Below are positions 24,744-33,376 of a stretch of DNA of 64,000 bases, in pieces (the stretch's first letter is position 1; each line of letters starts with the position of its first letter). The stretch is from Fictibacillus arsenicus. GTDB taxonomy: Bacteria > Bacillota > Bacilli > Bacillales > Fictibacillaceae. A program made the translations under genes and the position numbers. Location of the stretch: positions 496,001 through 560,000 of the forward strand of contig NZ_MQMF01000002.1 in NCBI RefSeq assembly GCF_001999465.1, read 5' to 3'. The notes beneath the pieces are model-generated. The model saw only the letters and a list, made by a program, of their open reading frames with translations. It made no database searches and was not told the DNA's origin.

Positions 24744-26846
24744 TTAGGCTAATTGTTTTTGGACAACCTCGTAACCAGTCGTATTTTCTTCAATGGTGGT
24801 AATCATTTCTTCTCCATTACGAGTGACTTTTACAGAAAGATAACCTTTTCCAATTCTGATCTTCATAACATGCAAATCGTTCATTCCCTTTAAAAGTTGC
24901 GGGCAAAGCGTAATCGTTTTGTTTAAACTGTCAGGAAACAGCCCAAGAATCGTTTGGATAAAAACAAGCGGAGTTCCTGCTGCCCATGCTTGCGGTGAGC
25001 ACGCTACTGGATATTTCACAGCACGTCCCGCCTCAGTACCGTAACCGCAGAACAGTTCAGGCAAGCGGTCATATTCAAAGTGTTCAGCCGCTTCGATCAA
25101 GCCATGAATGACTGTGTTGGCCGCTGACTGGCGGTTAAGTTTGCTCATTCCAAGCAGGATCATGCTGTTATCATGCGGCCAGATGCTGCCGTCATGGTAG
25201 CTCATCGGGTTATATCCTGCTTCTCCCTCAGCCATCGTACGAATGCCGTATCCTGAGAAGAAGGCTGGAGATATTAACTTTTCAATTACAGCATCCGCTT
25301 TGTTTTCTTCTAACATTTCTGCAAAGAGCACATGCCCCGGATTCGTCGTTAATGTTCCTACTTGTTTTTTTTCCTTATCTAAAGCAATGGCATGAAACTC
25401 CTGATCTTCCATCCAAAACGCTTCATCATATCTTCGCTTTAACTGATCCGCTTGATCCCGAAGCTTTGCCGCTTCCTCCGTTTTCCCTTGTGCTTCATAA
25501 ATCGTTGCTACTCCTTGTTTTGCCTGATACACATACCCTTGAACTTCAGAGAGCGCGATCGGTGTTTCAGCATAATCACCGTTTCGATGAACGATTGAGT
25601 CACCCGAGTCTTTCCAGCCTTGGTTCGCGATGCCTTTACTGGATTCCTGATGATACTCAACAAAGCCATCACCATCGCGGTCACCGTACTCATCGATCCA
25701 CATGAGCGCAGCGTCCACGTTCTGCGAAAGTTTTTCTGCTAAAGAAAGGTCACCAGTCCACTTTGTATATTCAGATAAAAGGACTAAAAAGAGCGGTGTC
25801 GCGTCAATCGTTCCGTAATATGGGGTAAACGGAATCTGGTTTGTTGCCGCAAGTTCTCCGTAACGGATCTCATGCATGATTTTACCTGGCTGTTCATCTC
25901 GCCACGGATCCACCTTTGTCCCCTGCTGAGATGCCATCGTTAAGAGAGTTCCTTTTGCAATCTCAGGATTGAATGCTAGCATTTGAAGCGCCGCTATTAA
26001 ACTGTCTCTTCCGAACGGTACTCCGAACCATGGTAGACCGGCAACTGGAAACTGCCCATGTCCAATGTCTGTCAAAAGGACACGCAAATCTTGTATTCCG
26101 CGGTCTACTAATCTCTGAAGCGGTTCGTAATCCGTTTCAACACTTGTAGTTTCAGACTCCCACTTTTCGTAAGAGCCTTTAAGAAGTTGAAGTGCAGCAT
26201 CCGGCTCAATAACCGTACCTGACTCTCCATCAATCTCAGGTGAAACGGTAAAGGTCACAGACTGAGCTTCTCCATGATTCAAACGAAACTTGAATGCAAC
26301 CACTCCTTCTTTTTTCACAGATACCGCATCACGATCCCATTGAATTTTGGTAGCTCGTTCAACTTCATCTGTTCCTCTATAAAAATAGCTCAATGATCGA
26401 TCCGTCACTTCTTCTCCTGTTTTCTTGCCTACATCACCGAATTGAAATCCTCGTACGATAAACATATCTGTAAAATCAGCATCGACATGTAGGCTGACTT
26501 CGAACTCCACTGGCTTTGGATAATAGTTTTTCAGTTGAAGTGTTTCATAGAGCACACCATCATAGATTAAACGCTTTCTTTCAATCTCTACTGATTCTCT
26601 CCAAAGAATCAGCTCTCCGTCCTCTTCCATGTGAGGATTGGTCAGCAAAATTTTTGCCATATAGTTCTCATCGGCTGAAGATGAAAGAAGAATAGGATCT
26701 TGACCGTTGATTTTGATATCAAACTTACTTAAGAACCTCGTATCCTGTGTATAGAGCCCCAATCCATAGCTGTTTTCCTGTGGAATATTTCCTTTGTCAT
26801 CGGTTAAGAAAAATAAATCGTTCTCTTTAATTACGCGGTAATTCAC
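24744..26846 (-). CDS. amylo-alpha-1,6-glucosidase / glycogen-debranching-type glycoside hydrolase
   Basis: The 700-residue protein has an N-terminal glycogen-debranching domain (~5-195, GLYTQDTRFLS) and a C-terminal six-hairpin domain. The latter carries FGVPFGRDSLIAALQ, DGDGFVEYH and SYHDGSIWPHDN, the last two holding likely acidic catalytic residues. It is cytosolic (no signal peptide), consistent with cleaving imported oligosaccharides. ATG 26846 follows AGGAGGA. It is the first gene of the importer operon; a palindromic repeat and a LacI operator lie upstream. Confidence 0.9.
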   Translation of the reverse strand: MNYRVIKENDLFFLTDDKGNIPQENSYGLGLYTQDTRFLSKFDIKINGQDPILLSSSADENYMAKILLTNPHMEEDGELILWRESVEIERKRLIYDGVLYETLQLKNYYPKPVEFEVSLHVDADFTDMFIVRGFQFGDVGKKTGEEVTDRSLSYFYRGTDEVERATKIQWDRDAVSVKKEGVVAFKFRLNHGEAQSVTFTVSPEIDGESGTVIEPDAALQLLKGSYEKWESETTSVETDYEPLQRLVDRGIQDLRVLLTDIGHGQFPVAGLPWFGVPFGRDSLIAALQMLAFNPEIAKGTLLTMASQQGTKVDPWRDEQPGKIMHEIRYGELAATNQIPFTPYYGTIDATPLFLVLLSEYTKWTGDLSLAEKLSQNVDAALMWIDEYGDRDGDGFVEYHQESSKGIANQGWKDSGDSIVHRNGDYAETPIALSEVQGYVYQAKQGVATIYEAQGKTEEAAKLRDQADQLKRRYDEAFWMEDQEFHAIALDKEKKQVGTLTTNPGHVLFAEMLEENKADAVIEKLISPAFFSGYGIRTMAEGEAGYNPMSYHDGSIWPHDNSMILLGMSKLNRQSAANTVIHGLIEAAEHFEYDRLPELFCGYGTEAGRAVKYPVACSPQAWAAGTPLVFIQTILGLFPDSLNKTITLCPQLLKGMNDLHVMKIRIGKGYLSVKVTRNGEEMITTIEENTTGYEVVQKQLA

Positions 26847-26905
26847 GGTTGTTTCCTCCTGTTTTGTTTAGATGTTTTTCGTATATCTTGTTGCTTTTGA
26901 TAGTA

Positions 26906-27034
26906 GTTAATTTCCGCTCCAGGTTACTCGCTTTCCACGGGGCGTGCGGTGAGCCTCCTGCCGCTACGCGCCATTAGGAGTTTCCACCTGACCGCTCGTC
27001 CCGTAGGAGTCTTGCACCTTACTCTCCGATCAAC
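26906..27034 (-). repeat. dispersed palindromic repeat, copy 3
   Basis: On the minus strand it runs from GTTGATC to AATTAAC and contains GGACGAGCGGTCAGGTGG and AGGAGGCTCACCGCACGCCC, matching copies 1 and 2. It lies between the regulator gene and the glucosidase gene, so it would be in the leader of any transcript starting at the 27101 operator. Confidence 0.85.
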
Positions 27035-27100
27035 TTGTCAGTGAAGGAAATGAATAAATTACTTAAAAGCAACAATCTTAGAGCTTTTGTTGAAAAGTTC

Positions 27101-27116
27101 CCCAAAACGTTTTCGG
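27101..27116. promoter_or_regulatory. LacI-type operator 1
   Basis: CCCAAAACGTTTTCGG is a near-perfect palindrome centred on CG, typical of LacI/CcpA-family sites. It lies 20 bp past the regulator stop codon and 255 bp before the glucosidase start. A near-identical site precedes the regulator itself. Confidence 0.65.
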
Positions 27117-27137
27117 TACTTTGTATTTTAAAAACCA

Positions 27138-28154
27138 CTAATTGTGGTTTTCAGAAGTTGATTCTCTTTTTATGAATGTTGTGTTAAGCACTTTCCTTTT
27201 GCTGCCTTTGTTTCCTTCGAGCATGTCTGTTAAAAGTTTCGTTGCTTCAAACCCTAACTGATAGCGGTCTTGAGCAATCGTAGTAAGTGAAGGTGTGGAA
27301 TAGGCTGACAGAATAATATTGTCAAAACCGACGATCGATAAGTCTTCTGGAAGCTTTCGTCCCATTTTCTTGGCTGCTCTTATCGCCCCCATCGCCATTA
27401 GGTCACTGGCACAAAAGAGTGCCGTAATTTCAGGACGCTCTTGAAGAAGCTTTGCCGTTTCGGTTTCTGCTTTTTCTTCTAAAAAAGCACCATCCACAAC
27501 ATAAGATTCATTAGAGACAACCCCCTTTTCCTGAAGAGCCTCCTGATAGCCTTCCAGCCGTTCTTGGCTGACGAAAGCCTGGCTGTGTCCGTTGATCATC
27601 CCAATATGCTTATGACCAAGGTTCAATAGGTGTGTGACAGCTGATTTCGCACCGTCTCTATTATCGGTTGTGACATATCCAACTGAATCGCTCTCCATCG
27701 GGATGTCAATGAGAATACACGGGATATCACTTTTCAGAACTTCTTCTAGATAGGGATCATCCGTTTTAATTCCTTGCAGAATAATTCCTTCGACTTTCCG
27801 CTCTTGAACAAGCTGATTGTACGTCTTTTCCTGCTGTTTTTTCGAGTCTGTACTGATGAGAACTAACTCATAGCCGAGTTCTCCAGCACAATCATTTACT
27901 CCGCAAAGCACCTCATACGTGAAATTGTCTTTGCTTCCTTCAATCCTTAGACCTGAAACGAGCAAACCGATCGTTTTTGTCTTCTTCATCACGAGACTTC
28001 TCGCCAATAAGTTTGGACTGTATTTTAGTTCCTTTGCGATCTCTTTAATTCGCTCTCTTGTTTTTTCGTTTACGTCAGAATATCCGTTCAACGCTCTTGA
28101 AACCGTTGTAACAGATACTCCTGCTTTTTTTGCTACATCCCTAATCGTGGCCAC
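27138..28154 (-). CDS. LacI family transcriptional regulator
   Basis: The 338-residue protein begins with the LacI helix-turn-helix (ATIRDVAKKAGVSVTTVSRALNG) and a hinge helix (SPNLLARSLV). A periplasmic-binding-like effector domain (~60-335) follows. GTG 28154 is chosen because it lies 7 bp after GGAGG and matches the family N-terminus; the longer frame at 28223 is an artefact. It lies upstream of the ABC importer on the same strand and probably represses it until the sugar is present. Two matching palindromes support autoregulation. Confidence 0.93.
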   Translation of the reverse strand: MATIRDVAKKAGVSVTTVSRALNGYSDVNEKTRERIKEIAKELKYSPNLLARSLVMKKTKTIGLLVSGLRIEGSKDNFTYEVLCGVNDCAGELGYELVLISTDSKKQQEKTYNQLVQERKVEGIILQGIKTDDPYLEEVLKSDIPCILIDIPMESDSVGYVTTDNRDGAKSAVTHLLNLGHKHIGMINGHSQAFVSQERLEGYQEALQEKGVVSNESYVVDGAFLEEKAETETAKLLQERPEITALFCASDLMAMGAIRAAKKMGRKLPEDLSIVGFDNIILSAYSTPSLTTIAQDRYQLGFEATKLLTDMLEGNKGSKRKVLNTTFIKRESTSENHN

Positions 28155-28164
28155 TTTTAATCCT

Positions 28165-28178
28165 CCAAAACGTTTCGG
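28165..28178. promoter_or_regulatory. LacI-type operator 2, overlapping the regulator's ribosome-binding site
   Basis: CCAAAACGTTTCGG is the same palindrome as at 27101 with one base fewer. It overlaps the GGAGG of the lacI-type gene, so binding could block its own transcription. Confidence 0.6.
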
Positions 28179-28313
28179 ATATGATTTGTTGTCTATCTTA
28201 ACCTTAATTGAATTCGCTTTCAAGTATAATTTTAAAATTTCAGAAAAAGGAATTTACTTACTTTGTGAGGAACTTTAGATTTATGAACCAATACAAGAAA
28301 GAGGGTTTCTTAC

Positions 28314-28814
28314 TTGAAAGAGCTTCTAGATCTAGACTTAATCCATTTTGCAGAAAAACTTCAGCTGCCTGAAATTGTAGTTGATACCAATGATATGAGA
28401 TGGGTTCCTTTTGATGAAAATAAAACATGTCATTTTAAACCCATTCGCTTTGATTTTACAACAGGAACTTGGACTTATTTGTTTAAAATAAAACCAAATC
28501 AAGTACTTACCCGCCACAGGCATACAGGCGGAAATGTTATTGGATTTAATCTTAAAGGTCAATGGCGATATGCTGAGAGAGAATGGGTAGCCAAACCCGG
28601 TACCTTTATCTTTGAACCCCCTGGAGATATACATACCTTAATAACGGAAAACGAAGAAGTTATTACTCTATTTACTTTAGGTGGATCTCTTCAGTATTTT
28701 GATGAAGAAAATCAAATAGTAGGTCAGGATGACATTTTTTCAGTCTACAAAAAGTACTGTGATTTTTACTTAGAAAATGGCTTAACGATGAATCCAAATT
28801 TACTCGAAAAGTGA
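28314..28814 (+). CDS. cupin protein, 2,4'-dihydroxyacetophenone-dioxygenase-like
   Basis: The 166-residue protein has a single cupin barrel with metal-binding RHRHTGGNV (~63-71) and the second motif FEPPGDIHTLI (~103-113). The overall arrangement resembles the dihydroxyacetophenone dioxygenase/ChrR-like cupin group. It probably binds Fe or another metal; the reaction is not determinable. TTG 28314 follows AGAGGG. The gene is divergent from the LacI regulator and followed by a terminator. Confidence 0.75.
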   Translation: MKELLDLDLIHFAEKLQLPEIVVDTNDMRWVPFDENKTCHFKPIRFDFTTGTWTYLFKIKPNQVLTRHRHTGGNVIGFNLKGQWRYAEREWVAKPGTFIFEPPGDIHTLITENEEVITLFTLGGSLQYFDEENQIVGQDDIFSVYKKYCDFYLENGLTMNPNLLEK

Positions 28815-28815
28815 A

Positions 28816-28860
28816 GAAACCCCTGATGAAACCAGCCTTGGCTTCTTCAGGGGTTTTTCT
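28816..28860 (+). terminator. Rho-independent terminator
   Basis: Stem GAAACCCCTGA/TCAGGGGTTTT with a 20-nt loop and T run, shared with the converging gene 28863. Confidence 0.85.
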
Positions 28861-28862
28861 CA

Positions 28863-29198
28863 TTATTTATCCTCTGCCTTTTCATGTGGAATTTCTTGCG
28901 TAGGTGCATCTGTTTCTGAAACTGTCTCTTTTCTTTCTTCTTCTTTCCATGATTCTTTTTCGTTGTGAATATGATGAAGCTTTTTCACTTGTCTTTGCAG
29001 CTGAATGACTCTGATCAGACCAAATAAACCAACAGATAGACCTCCAAAGACTGCAGATCCCAAAATAACAAGTATAAGCGGCCAGTTAGCTGTGCCAAAC
29101 AAATAATTGACCTCAACATCACCAACATTAATGACAGCAAATGTTGCAATAATCAGTGCAAAGATAAAACCAAATAACAGGTACAATTGCATTTTCAT
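28863..29198 (-). CDS. LapA family (DUF1049) membrane protein
   Basis: 111 residues with two membrane helices (~3-25 and ~40-65) joined by NVGDVEVNYLFG, the hallmark of LapA/DUF1049. An acidic, charged cytoplasmic tail (~70-111) follows. In enterobacteria LapA helps regulate LPS assembly; its role in Gram-positive bacteria is unknown. ATG 29198 follows GAGGTGATAAAT. Confidence 0.85.
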   Translation of the reverse strand: MKMQLYLLFGFIFALIIATFAVINVGDVEVNYLFGTANWPLILVILGSAVFGGLSVGLFGLIRVIQLQRQVKKLHHIHNEKESWKEEERKETVSETDAPTQEIPHEKAEDK

Positions 29199-29326
29199 AT
29201 TTATCACCTCATAAGTTATCTATTCCCGTATTGCCGAAAATTCTACCTGGAACACTAAAAATATTTCTTCATAAATTTGAGATGTATCCTATTAGGGTAT
29301 TCTTTATGAAAGAAGGCGGTGTTTAT

Positions 29327-29983
29327 ATGACAATAAAAGCTTATGTATATGATGCTTACGGTACTCTTTTTGATGTTCACTCGGTTTCAGAAAAAGCTGA
29401 ATCTGAATTTAAGGGGTACGGTAAAACAATCAGTGAACAGTGGCGTAAAAAACAGGTTGAATATTTTATGCTTCATCAGCTGACAGGCAATTACAAACCA
29501 TTTTCTGAAGTTACGAAAAATGCCCTTTTGTATACTTTAAAAAATCTTTCTCTTCAAAGCAATGAAGATACACTCCACTCTCTCATGCAATCCTACTTAG
29601 AACTAGAAGTGTATGAGGAGGTTCGTGCCACATTAGAGACCTTGCAAAATCAAAATAAAACACAGATTATTTTTTCAAACGGCAACTACGAAATGCTGAA
29701 TCCTCTTGTTGAAAAAAGAGATTTAAATCATCTCTTAAAAGTTTTATCCGTAGATGATGTAAAACAGTACAAACCGGCCCCAGCAGCCTATCAATATGCA
29801 CTTGAAACACTTGGCGTAGAACCATATGAAGTTTTATTCATGAGCTCTAACTTCTGGGATATAACAGGTGCTTCATCTTTTGGTTTTAAAACTGCATGGA
29901 TCAATCGGGCAGGATTTGAAATCGATGAGCTAGGCATTAAACCCGATTATATTTACAAAGATCTTAGAGGACTGCTGGAATAA
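29327..29983 (+). CDS. haloacid dehalogenase type II (HAD superfamily)
   Basis: The 218-residue protein has YDAYGTLFD with nucleophile Asp near residue 8, IFSNGN as motif II, and the SSNFWDITGASSFGFKTAWINR segment typical of L-2-haloacid dehalogenases. It may hydrolyse a C-halogen or a phosphate ester. ATG 29327 follows AAGGCGG; the longer frame from 29231 has no site. Confidence 0.88.
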   Translation: MTIKAYVYDAYGTLFDVHSVSEKAESEFKGYGKTISEQWRKKQVEYFMLHQLTGNYKPFSEVTKNALLYTLKNLSLQSNEDTLHSLMQSYLELEVYEEVRATLETLQNQNKTQIIFSNGNYEMLNPLVEKRDLNHLLKVLSVDDVKQYKPAPAAYQYALETLGVEPYEVLFMSSNFWDITGASSFGFKTAWINRAGFEIDELGIKPDYIYKDLRGLLE

Positions 29984-30046
29984 ATACTTTTCAGGAAAAA
30001 TTTATGTTAACATCATAAAGAAAGTTAACGATTAGGGGATGAAGGT

Positions 30047-30493
30047 ATGGGGTTAGCATTCAAAAAAGCGACTGAGGTTGAGATTGAAGAAATTTATGAG
30101 TTAGCTGGTGTAAATCGTAAAGAAGCGACAAATTGTAATGCTGAGGACAATAGAGAAAGAATGATTGAAGCTTACGAACACTCTGCGAAATACAATGCTT
30201 ATTTTGTTTGTTTAATGGATGGAGATACCTTGTTAGGCTGGGTTCAAATTGATAAGGCTTATGACTATTTAACAGGTGATGAAATTGGCTGGATTAACGA
30301 TTTGTATGTAAAATCCTCTTACAGAGGAAAAGGGTACTCGAAGCTATTAATCGAAGAAGCGTTTAAAGAATTCAAAAAGAACGGATATAGCGATGTAAGA
30401 CTAAATGTTTATTCTTTTAATGACAAAGCTATAAAACTGTATGAAAAGATGGGCTTCAAAGACGTAAGCAAATTTATGAAAGTTTCTATATAG
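30047..30493 (+). CDS. GNAT family N-acetyltransferase
   Basis: The 148-residue protein has WINDLYVKSSYRGKGYSKLLIEEA (~84-107), the acetyl-CoA pyrophosphate loop (YRGKGYS), and NVYSFNDKAIKLYEKMGF near the C-terminus. The acceptor is unknown. ATG 30047 lies 7 bp after AGGGGATGA. It is a single gene with its own terminator. Confidence 0.9.
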   Translation: MGLAFKKATEVEIEEIYELAGVNRKEATNCNAEDNRERMIEAYEHSAKYNAYFVCLMDGDTLLGWVQIDKAYDYLTGDEIGWINDLYVKSSYRGKGYSKLLIEEAFKEFKKNGYSDVRLNVYSFNDKAIKLYEKMGFKDVSKFMKVSI

Positions 30494-30530
30494 AAAAAGC
30501 TTGAGGACCTGCCTCAAGCTTTTTCTTTCC
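30492..30530 (+). terminator. Rho-independent terminator
   Basis: Perfect 15-bp stem from AGAAAAAGCTTGAGG with a 5-nt loop and T-rich tail. Confidence 0.93.
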
Positions 30531-30551
30531 TTTCATGTTTTATTTGAAAAC

Positions 30552-31124
30552 TTATAAGTTAAGTATTTTTTCAAATATGGATTTTTTCTTTTCCATTTCT
30601 TCTTCCTGTTCTACAGATGTTGGGATCTGCTCTGCTTCAATATGCTTAATGATAGGGACAGCTTTTAATTCAGTAAAAGTGGATTCAGGTACTTCCCACA
30701 TACCGTTTGCAGCTTTTACTCTTACCCAGATATCTTTTTGGCAATCAGGACATGACTTCATGTCATAATAATGAAACTTATAAATGTATTCATTTTTCCT
30801 TATTTTCCATTGAAAAAGATCATACTCTTCGAATTCATCTTCACTAGCGGTTTTTTTCCTTTCATCTGGAACAACATCTACATATTTCGTTCTGGCACTT
30901 TCAGACAAAAGATTATATTTCATCGATTCATTGTATTGAAGTTCGGCGTCTGCCCATTGTGAAGCAATTGCCTGTGCATCCAACTCTCCTTGATCATCCC
31001 TCCCAACGAACAATAAGACAATTGAACTAACAATTAAACCAACAAATATAAGAATTAATATGTAACTGAAACCTTTATACTCTTCTTTCAATTCCAGTTT
31101 GAATTTTACTTTATTTGCGCTCAT
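30552..31124 (-). CDS. single-pass membrane protein of unknown function, 190 aa
   Basis: A basic N-terminus precedes one membrane helix (~20-42). A long extracellular, highly charged domain contains a CPDC pair (~129-132). The CxxC could bind metal or form a disulfide, but no family is recognised. AGGAGAATCTT precedes ATG 31124. It follows the GyrI-like gene by 15 bp on the same strand, so co-transcription is likely. Confidence 0.7.
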   Translation of the reverse strand: MSANKVKFKLELKEEYKGFSYILILIFVGLIVSSIVLLFVGRDDQGELDAQAIASQWADAELQYNESMKYNLLSESARTKYVDVVPDERKKTASEDEFEEYDLFQWKIRKNEYIYKFHYYDMKSCPDCQKDIWVRVKAANGMWEVPESTFTELKAVPIIKHIEAEQIPTSVEQEEEMEKKKSIFEKILNL

Positions 31125-31139
31125 AAGATTCTCCTAAAT

Positions 31140-31748
31140 TTATACCAATTCCACACTCACGATTGTTTTCCACGTAGATGGATTATGGCATCTCATCGCA
31201 GGTGTCAGATAGATTTCCCGATGACTCTTTTTCATTTGATATCCTTGATCCTCTGCAAACTGAATCACTTCTAATAGTGTTGTTTTTGTTTCACGATAAT
31301 GACCGACATGTAACTTTTGCACACACAGAACCGACTCTGCAGTTATAAGCTTTGTTTTTGGGTTCTGTCCTTTTAAGTTCTTAGCGACGTTCCTTTGTGC
31401 TTCTTCAAACATCTCATCTGTTATGCAATCCGGAACCTGCATCACTTGGGTAGCCGTGGCTAAGTTATCGTTCATTTCATGCCAAATAATTTCGTGAGGC
31501 ATCAGCTTAAATTTATAATCTATCTTTGTTTTAGTAATGTGTTTTAGCTGATTGACGATCTTCCATACAATCCACTGCTGGTCCACAGGTTCTGGCCGTC
31601 CTGCCCAATCCATATGATAAGCAGTGTTCATCTCTTGTATTATATATTTCAGTTGAGGCATACGTTGAATACGCACTGGACCTGGCTTCTCACCATAAAT
31701 TTCTTTATGAATTTTACGATGATCATGTGTTATTACTTTTGTTTGCAA
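31140..31748 (-). CDS. GyrI-like small-molecule-binding domain protein
   Basis: The 202-residue protein ends with HREIYLTPAMRCNPSTWKTIVSVEL-like sequence. It contains KTTLLEVIQFAEDQGY, the layout of GyrI/effector-binding (SOUL-like) domains, and lacks the N-terminal helix-turn-helix of BmrR-type regulators. Such stand-alone domains bind or modify small hydrophobic molecules; the ligand is unknown. TTG 31748 follows GAGGTGATTCC. It is upstream of the 30552 gene. Confidence 0.7.
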   Translation of the reverse strand: MQTKVITHDHRKIHKEIYGEKPGPVRIQRMPQLKYIIQEMNTAYHMDWAGRPEPVDQQWIVWKIVNQLKHITKTKIDYKFKLMPHEIIWHEMNDNLATATQVMQVPDCITDEMFEEAQRNVAKNLKGQNPKTKLITAESVLCVQKLHVGHYRETKTTLLEVIQFAEDQGYQMKKSHREIYLTPAMRCHNPSTWKTIVSVELV

Positions 31749-31839
31749 AAGGAATCACCTCATCTATTATTTGGAAAATTATGATAATATTAGCCTATCA
31801 TAAAACGAACGGTATTGGAGTAAAAAGGAGGTTTTTATT

Positions 31840-32262
31840 ATGAAAAAATTACTTTGTGCAGCTGGCTTTTTCATTCTCACTTTTTTGCTTGTACTGTTCC
31901 TTATGAATCTCGCATTTCACCAGATGATTCCAGACATCCACCGAACTTTTATCGAAGAGAAAGGCTGGGATTTAGCATTTTATTTGCCTAAGAAAGAACG
32001 TTTTTCAATACCTGAATATCCAGAGCCGTTGGAAACCTTCTATTTAGCGGGAGTTGATTTTAGAGGATATGAAAAAACGAAAATAACGAGACACCAATAC
32101 CGATTAGAACAAAAATGTGATACCAGATATCTTGAGGCGGTAATCCTAACAGGAGATGAAAAGATTATTGGCAGTTATATTCGTGCATCTGATACAGTTC
32201 CAGGGGTAGCTGAAATGGTTGAGAAGGATTATTTTATGAAAGAAAAATATTGTATTAATTAA
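31840..32262 (+). CDS. secreted or membrane-anchored protein of unknown function, 140 aa
   Basis: An N-terminal hydrophobic helix (~4-26) is a signal anchor. The exported remainder contains two Cys residues near the middle and C-terminus that could pair. GWDLAFYL and RHQYRLEQKC recall small DUF4830-like Bacillus proteins, but this is a weak impression. AAAAGGAGG precedes ATG 31840. Confidence 0.65.
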   Translation: MKKLLCAAGFFILTFLLVLFLMNLAFHQMIPDIHRTFIEEKGWDLAFYLPKKERFSIPEYPEPLETFYLAGVDFRGYEKTKITRHQYRLEQKCDTRYLEAVILTGDEKIIGSYIRASDTVPGVAEMVEKDYFMKEKYCIN

Positions 32263-32264
32263 AA

Positions 32265-32300
32265 GACGCTCTAGAAAATTCCCGAAGCGTCATTCGTTTT
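32265..32300. terminator. weak bidirectional terminator
   Basis: Stem GACGCT/AGCGTC with a 15-nt loop between the convergent genes 31840 and 32299; T-rich on the + side. Confidence 0.55.
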
Positions 32301-33207
32301 ATTGTTCTATTTGTTTTAATCCTTTTGCTAATTTTTCTGTATCTAAGTTCTCACCGATAAACACCAGTCTTAACGGCATCTTCATGAGCTCTTTTTCGTA
32401 ATTTGGGAGCCCGTAAGAATATTGAAAAAGATAGATTTGTCCGTCTTCAAGTTTGATATAGCCTTTGATCCTGTATATCGATGATGGTGCTCTGCGCAGC
32501 CAATTTTCAAAAGCTTCTTTTTTGACAGGACCTTTGAACGGATACACCCATGTTTTCACCTTTAGTTTGTCGGCTGTAACTTTTTGATGCTCATTTCTGT
32601 CTTTTACAGAAAGTGCGAACAGCTGATCAATGTCTGCTTTCGCATAATCGGTCAGCACGTATGGTGTTCCTTCATTTAAGCGTTCCGAATCTTTTTTTAT
32701 CGATTGTTTCTGTTCGTCTGACAAAGCACCAGTCTTGTTCCAAATAATGTAGTCGGCATGCTTTATTTGTTCCAGCATCAGCATTTTCGCCTGCACACTC
32801 ATCGTCCCCCGATCAAGCCACCTTGGTGCATCCATGACCGAAATGATTCCAGATACATGCAGTTCATCAAGCAGGTATGGTGACAAACAAGCGTCCAGCA
32901 CATCAATCGGATGAGCAGCACCTGTTGCTTCTATGATCAAAGTGTCGAGTTCATTTTCCTTACAAAGTCCCCAAAGCTGCTTTTCAAGCTGGTCAGATAA
33001 CGAGCAGCAGATACAGCCATTAAGCAGTTCTTTTAACGGAATATCTCCCGGGACTGCATCAGAATCAATCGAAACTTGTCCGAGTTCGTTCATGAGGACA
33101 GCTGTTTTGTGATTTCTTTCTTTTTCCCGCTGCAGCAGCTGCTTGAGTAAGGTTGTTTTTCCGCTTCCCAAAAAACCTGCCAAAATGATTACGTTCGCTT
33201 TTTTCAT
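32299..33207 (-). CDS. COG0523 (CobW/YjiA-like) GTP-binding metallochaperone-type protein
   Basis: The 302-residue protein has Walker A GFLGSGKT (11-18) and the metal-binding GCICC (Cys65, Cys67, Cys68). EATGAAHP and NKTG follow, with a C-terminal CobW domain (~215-300). COG0523 GTPases deliver zinc, cobalt or nickel, or guard against zinc starvation. No Zur box or metal enzyme is visible next to it, so the metal is open. Start ATG 33207 follows GAGGTG. Confidence 0.9.
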   Translation of the reverse strand: MKKANVIILAGFLGSGKTTLLKQLLQREKERNHKTAVLMNELGQVSIDSDAVPGDIPLKELLNGCICCSLSDQLEKQLWGLCKENELDTLIIEATGAAHPIDVLDACLSPYLLDELHVSGIISVMDAPRWLDRGTMSVQAKMLMLEQIKHADYIIWNKTGALSDEQKQSIKKDSERLNEGTPYVLTDYAKADIDQLFALSVKDRNEHQKVTADKLKVKTWVYPFKGPVKKEAFENWLRRAPSSIYRIKGYIKLEDGQIYLFQYSYGLPNYEKELMKMPLRLVFIGENLDTEKLAKGLKQIEQ

Positions 33208-33303
33208 GTTACACCTCATACATTATTAATCGCTTGTTGCCTTCTACAATAAGAAACCCTATAAAATCTACTTAAATTTACTATTGTGCGTATTATATTC
33301 TCT

Positions 33304-33350
33304 GGACGAGCATAAATCTTCCCGAGCGCGCATAAACCTTCCCGAACGAC
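33304..33350. repeat. intergenic 20-bp periodic array B (two clear units)
   Basis: GAGCATAAATCTTCCCGA and GCGCATAAACCTTCCCGA repeat with CATAAA at 33311 and 33331, a 20-bp period. A degenerate third unit may lie at about 33290. It is upstream of the COG0523 gene and past the thioredoxin-like gene. Confidence 0.6.
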
Positions 33351-33376
33351 AAAAAACAGCCCAGTTACAGGCTGTT
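33350..33376 (-). terminator. terminator of the thioredoxin-like gene
   Basis: Minus-strand AACAGCC/GGGCTGTT hairpin overlapping the stop codon, followed by T6. Confidence 0.8.
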
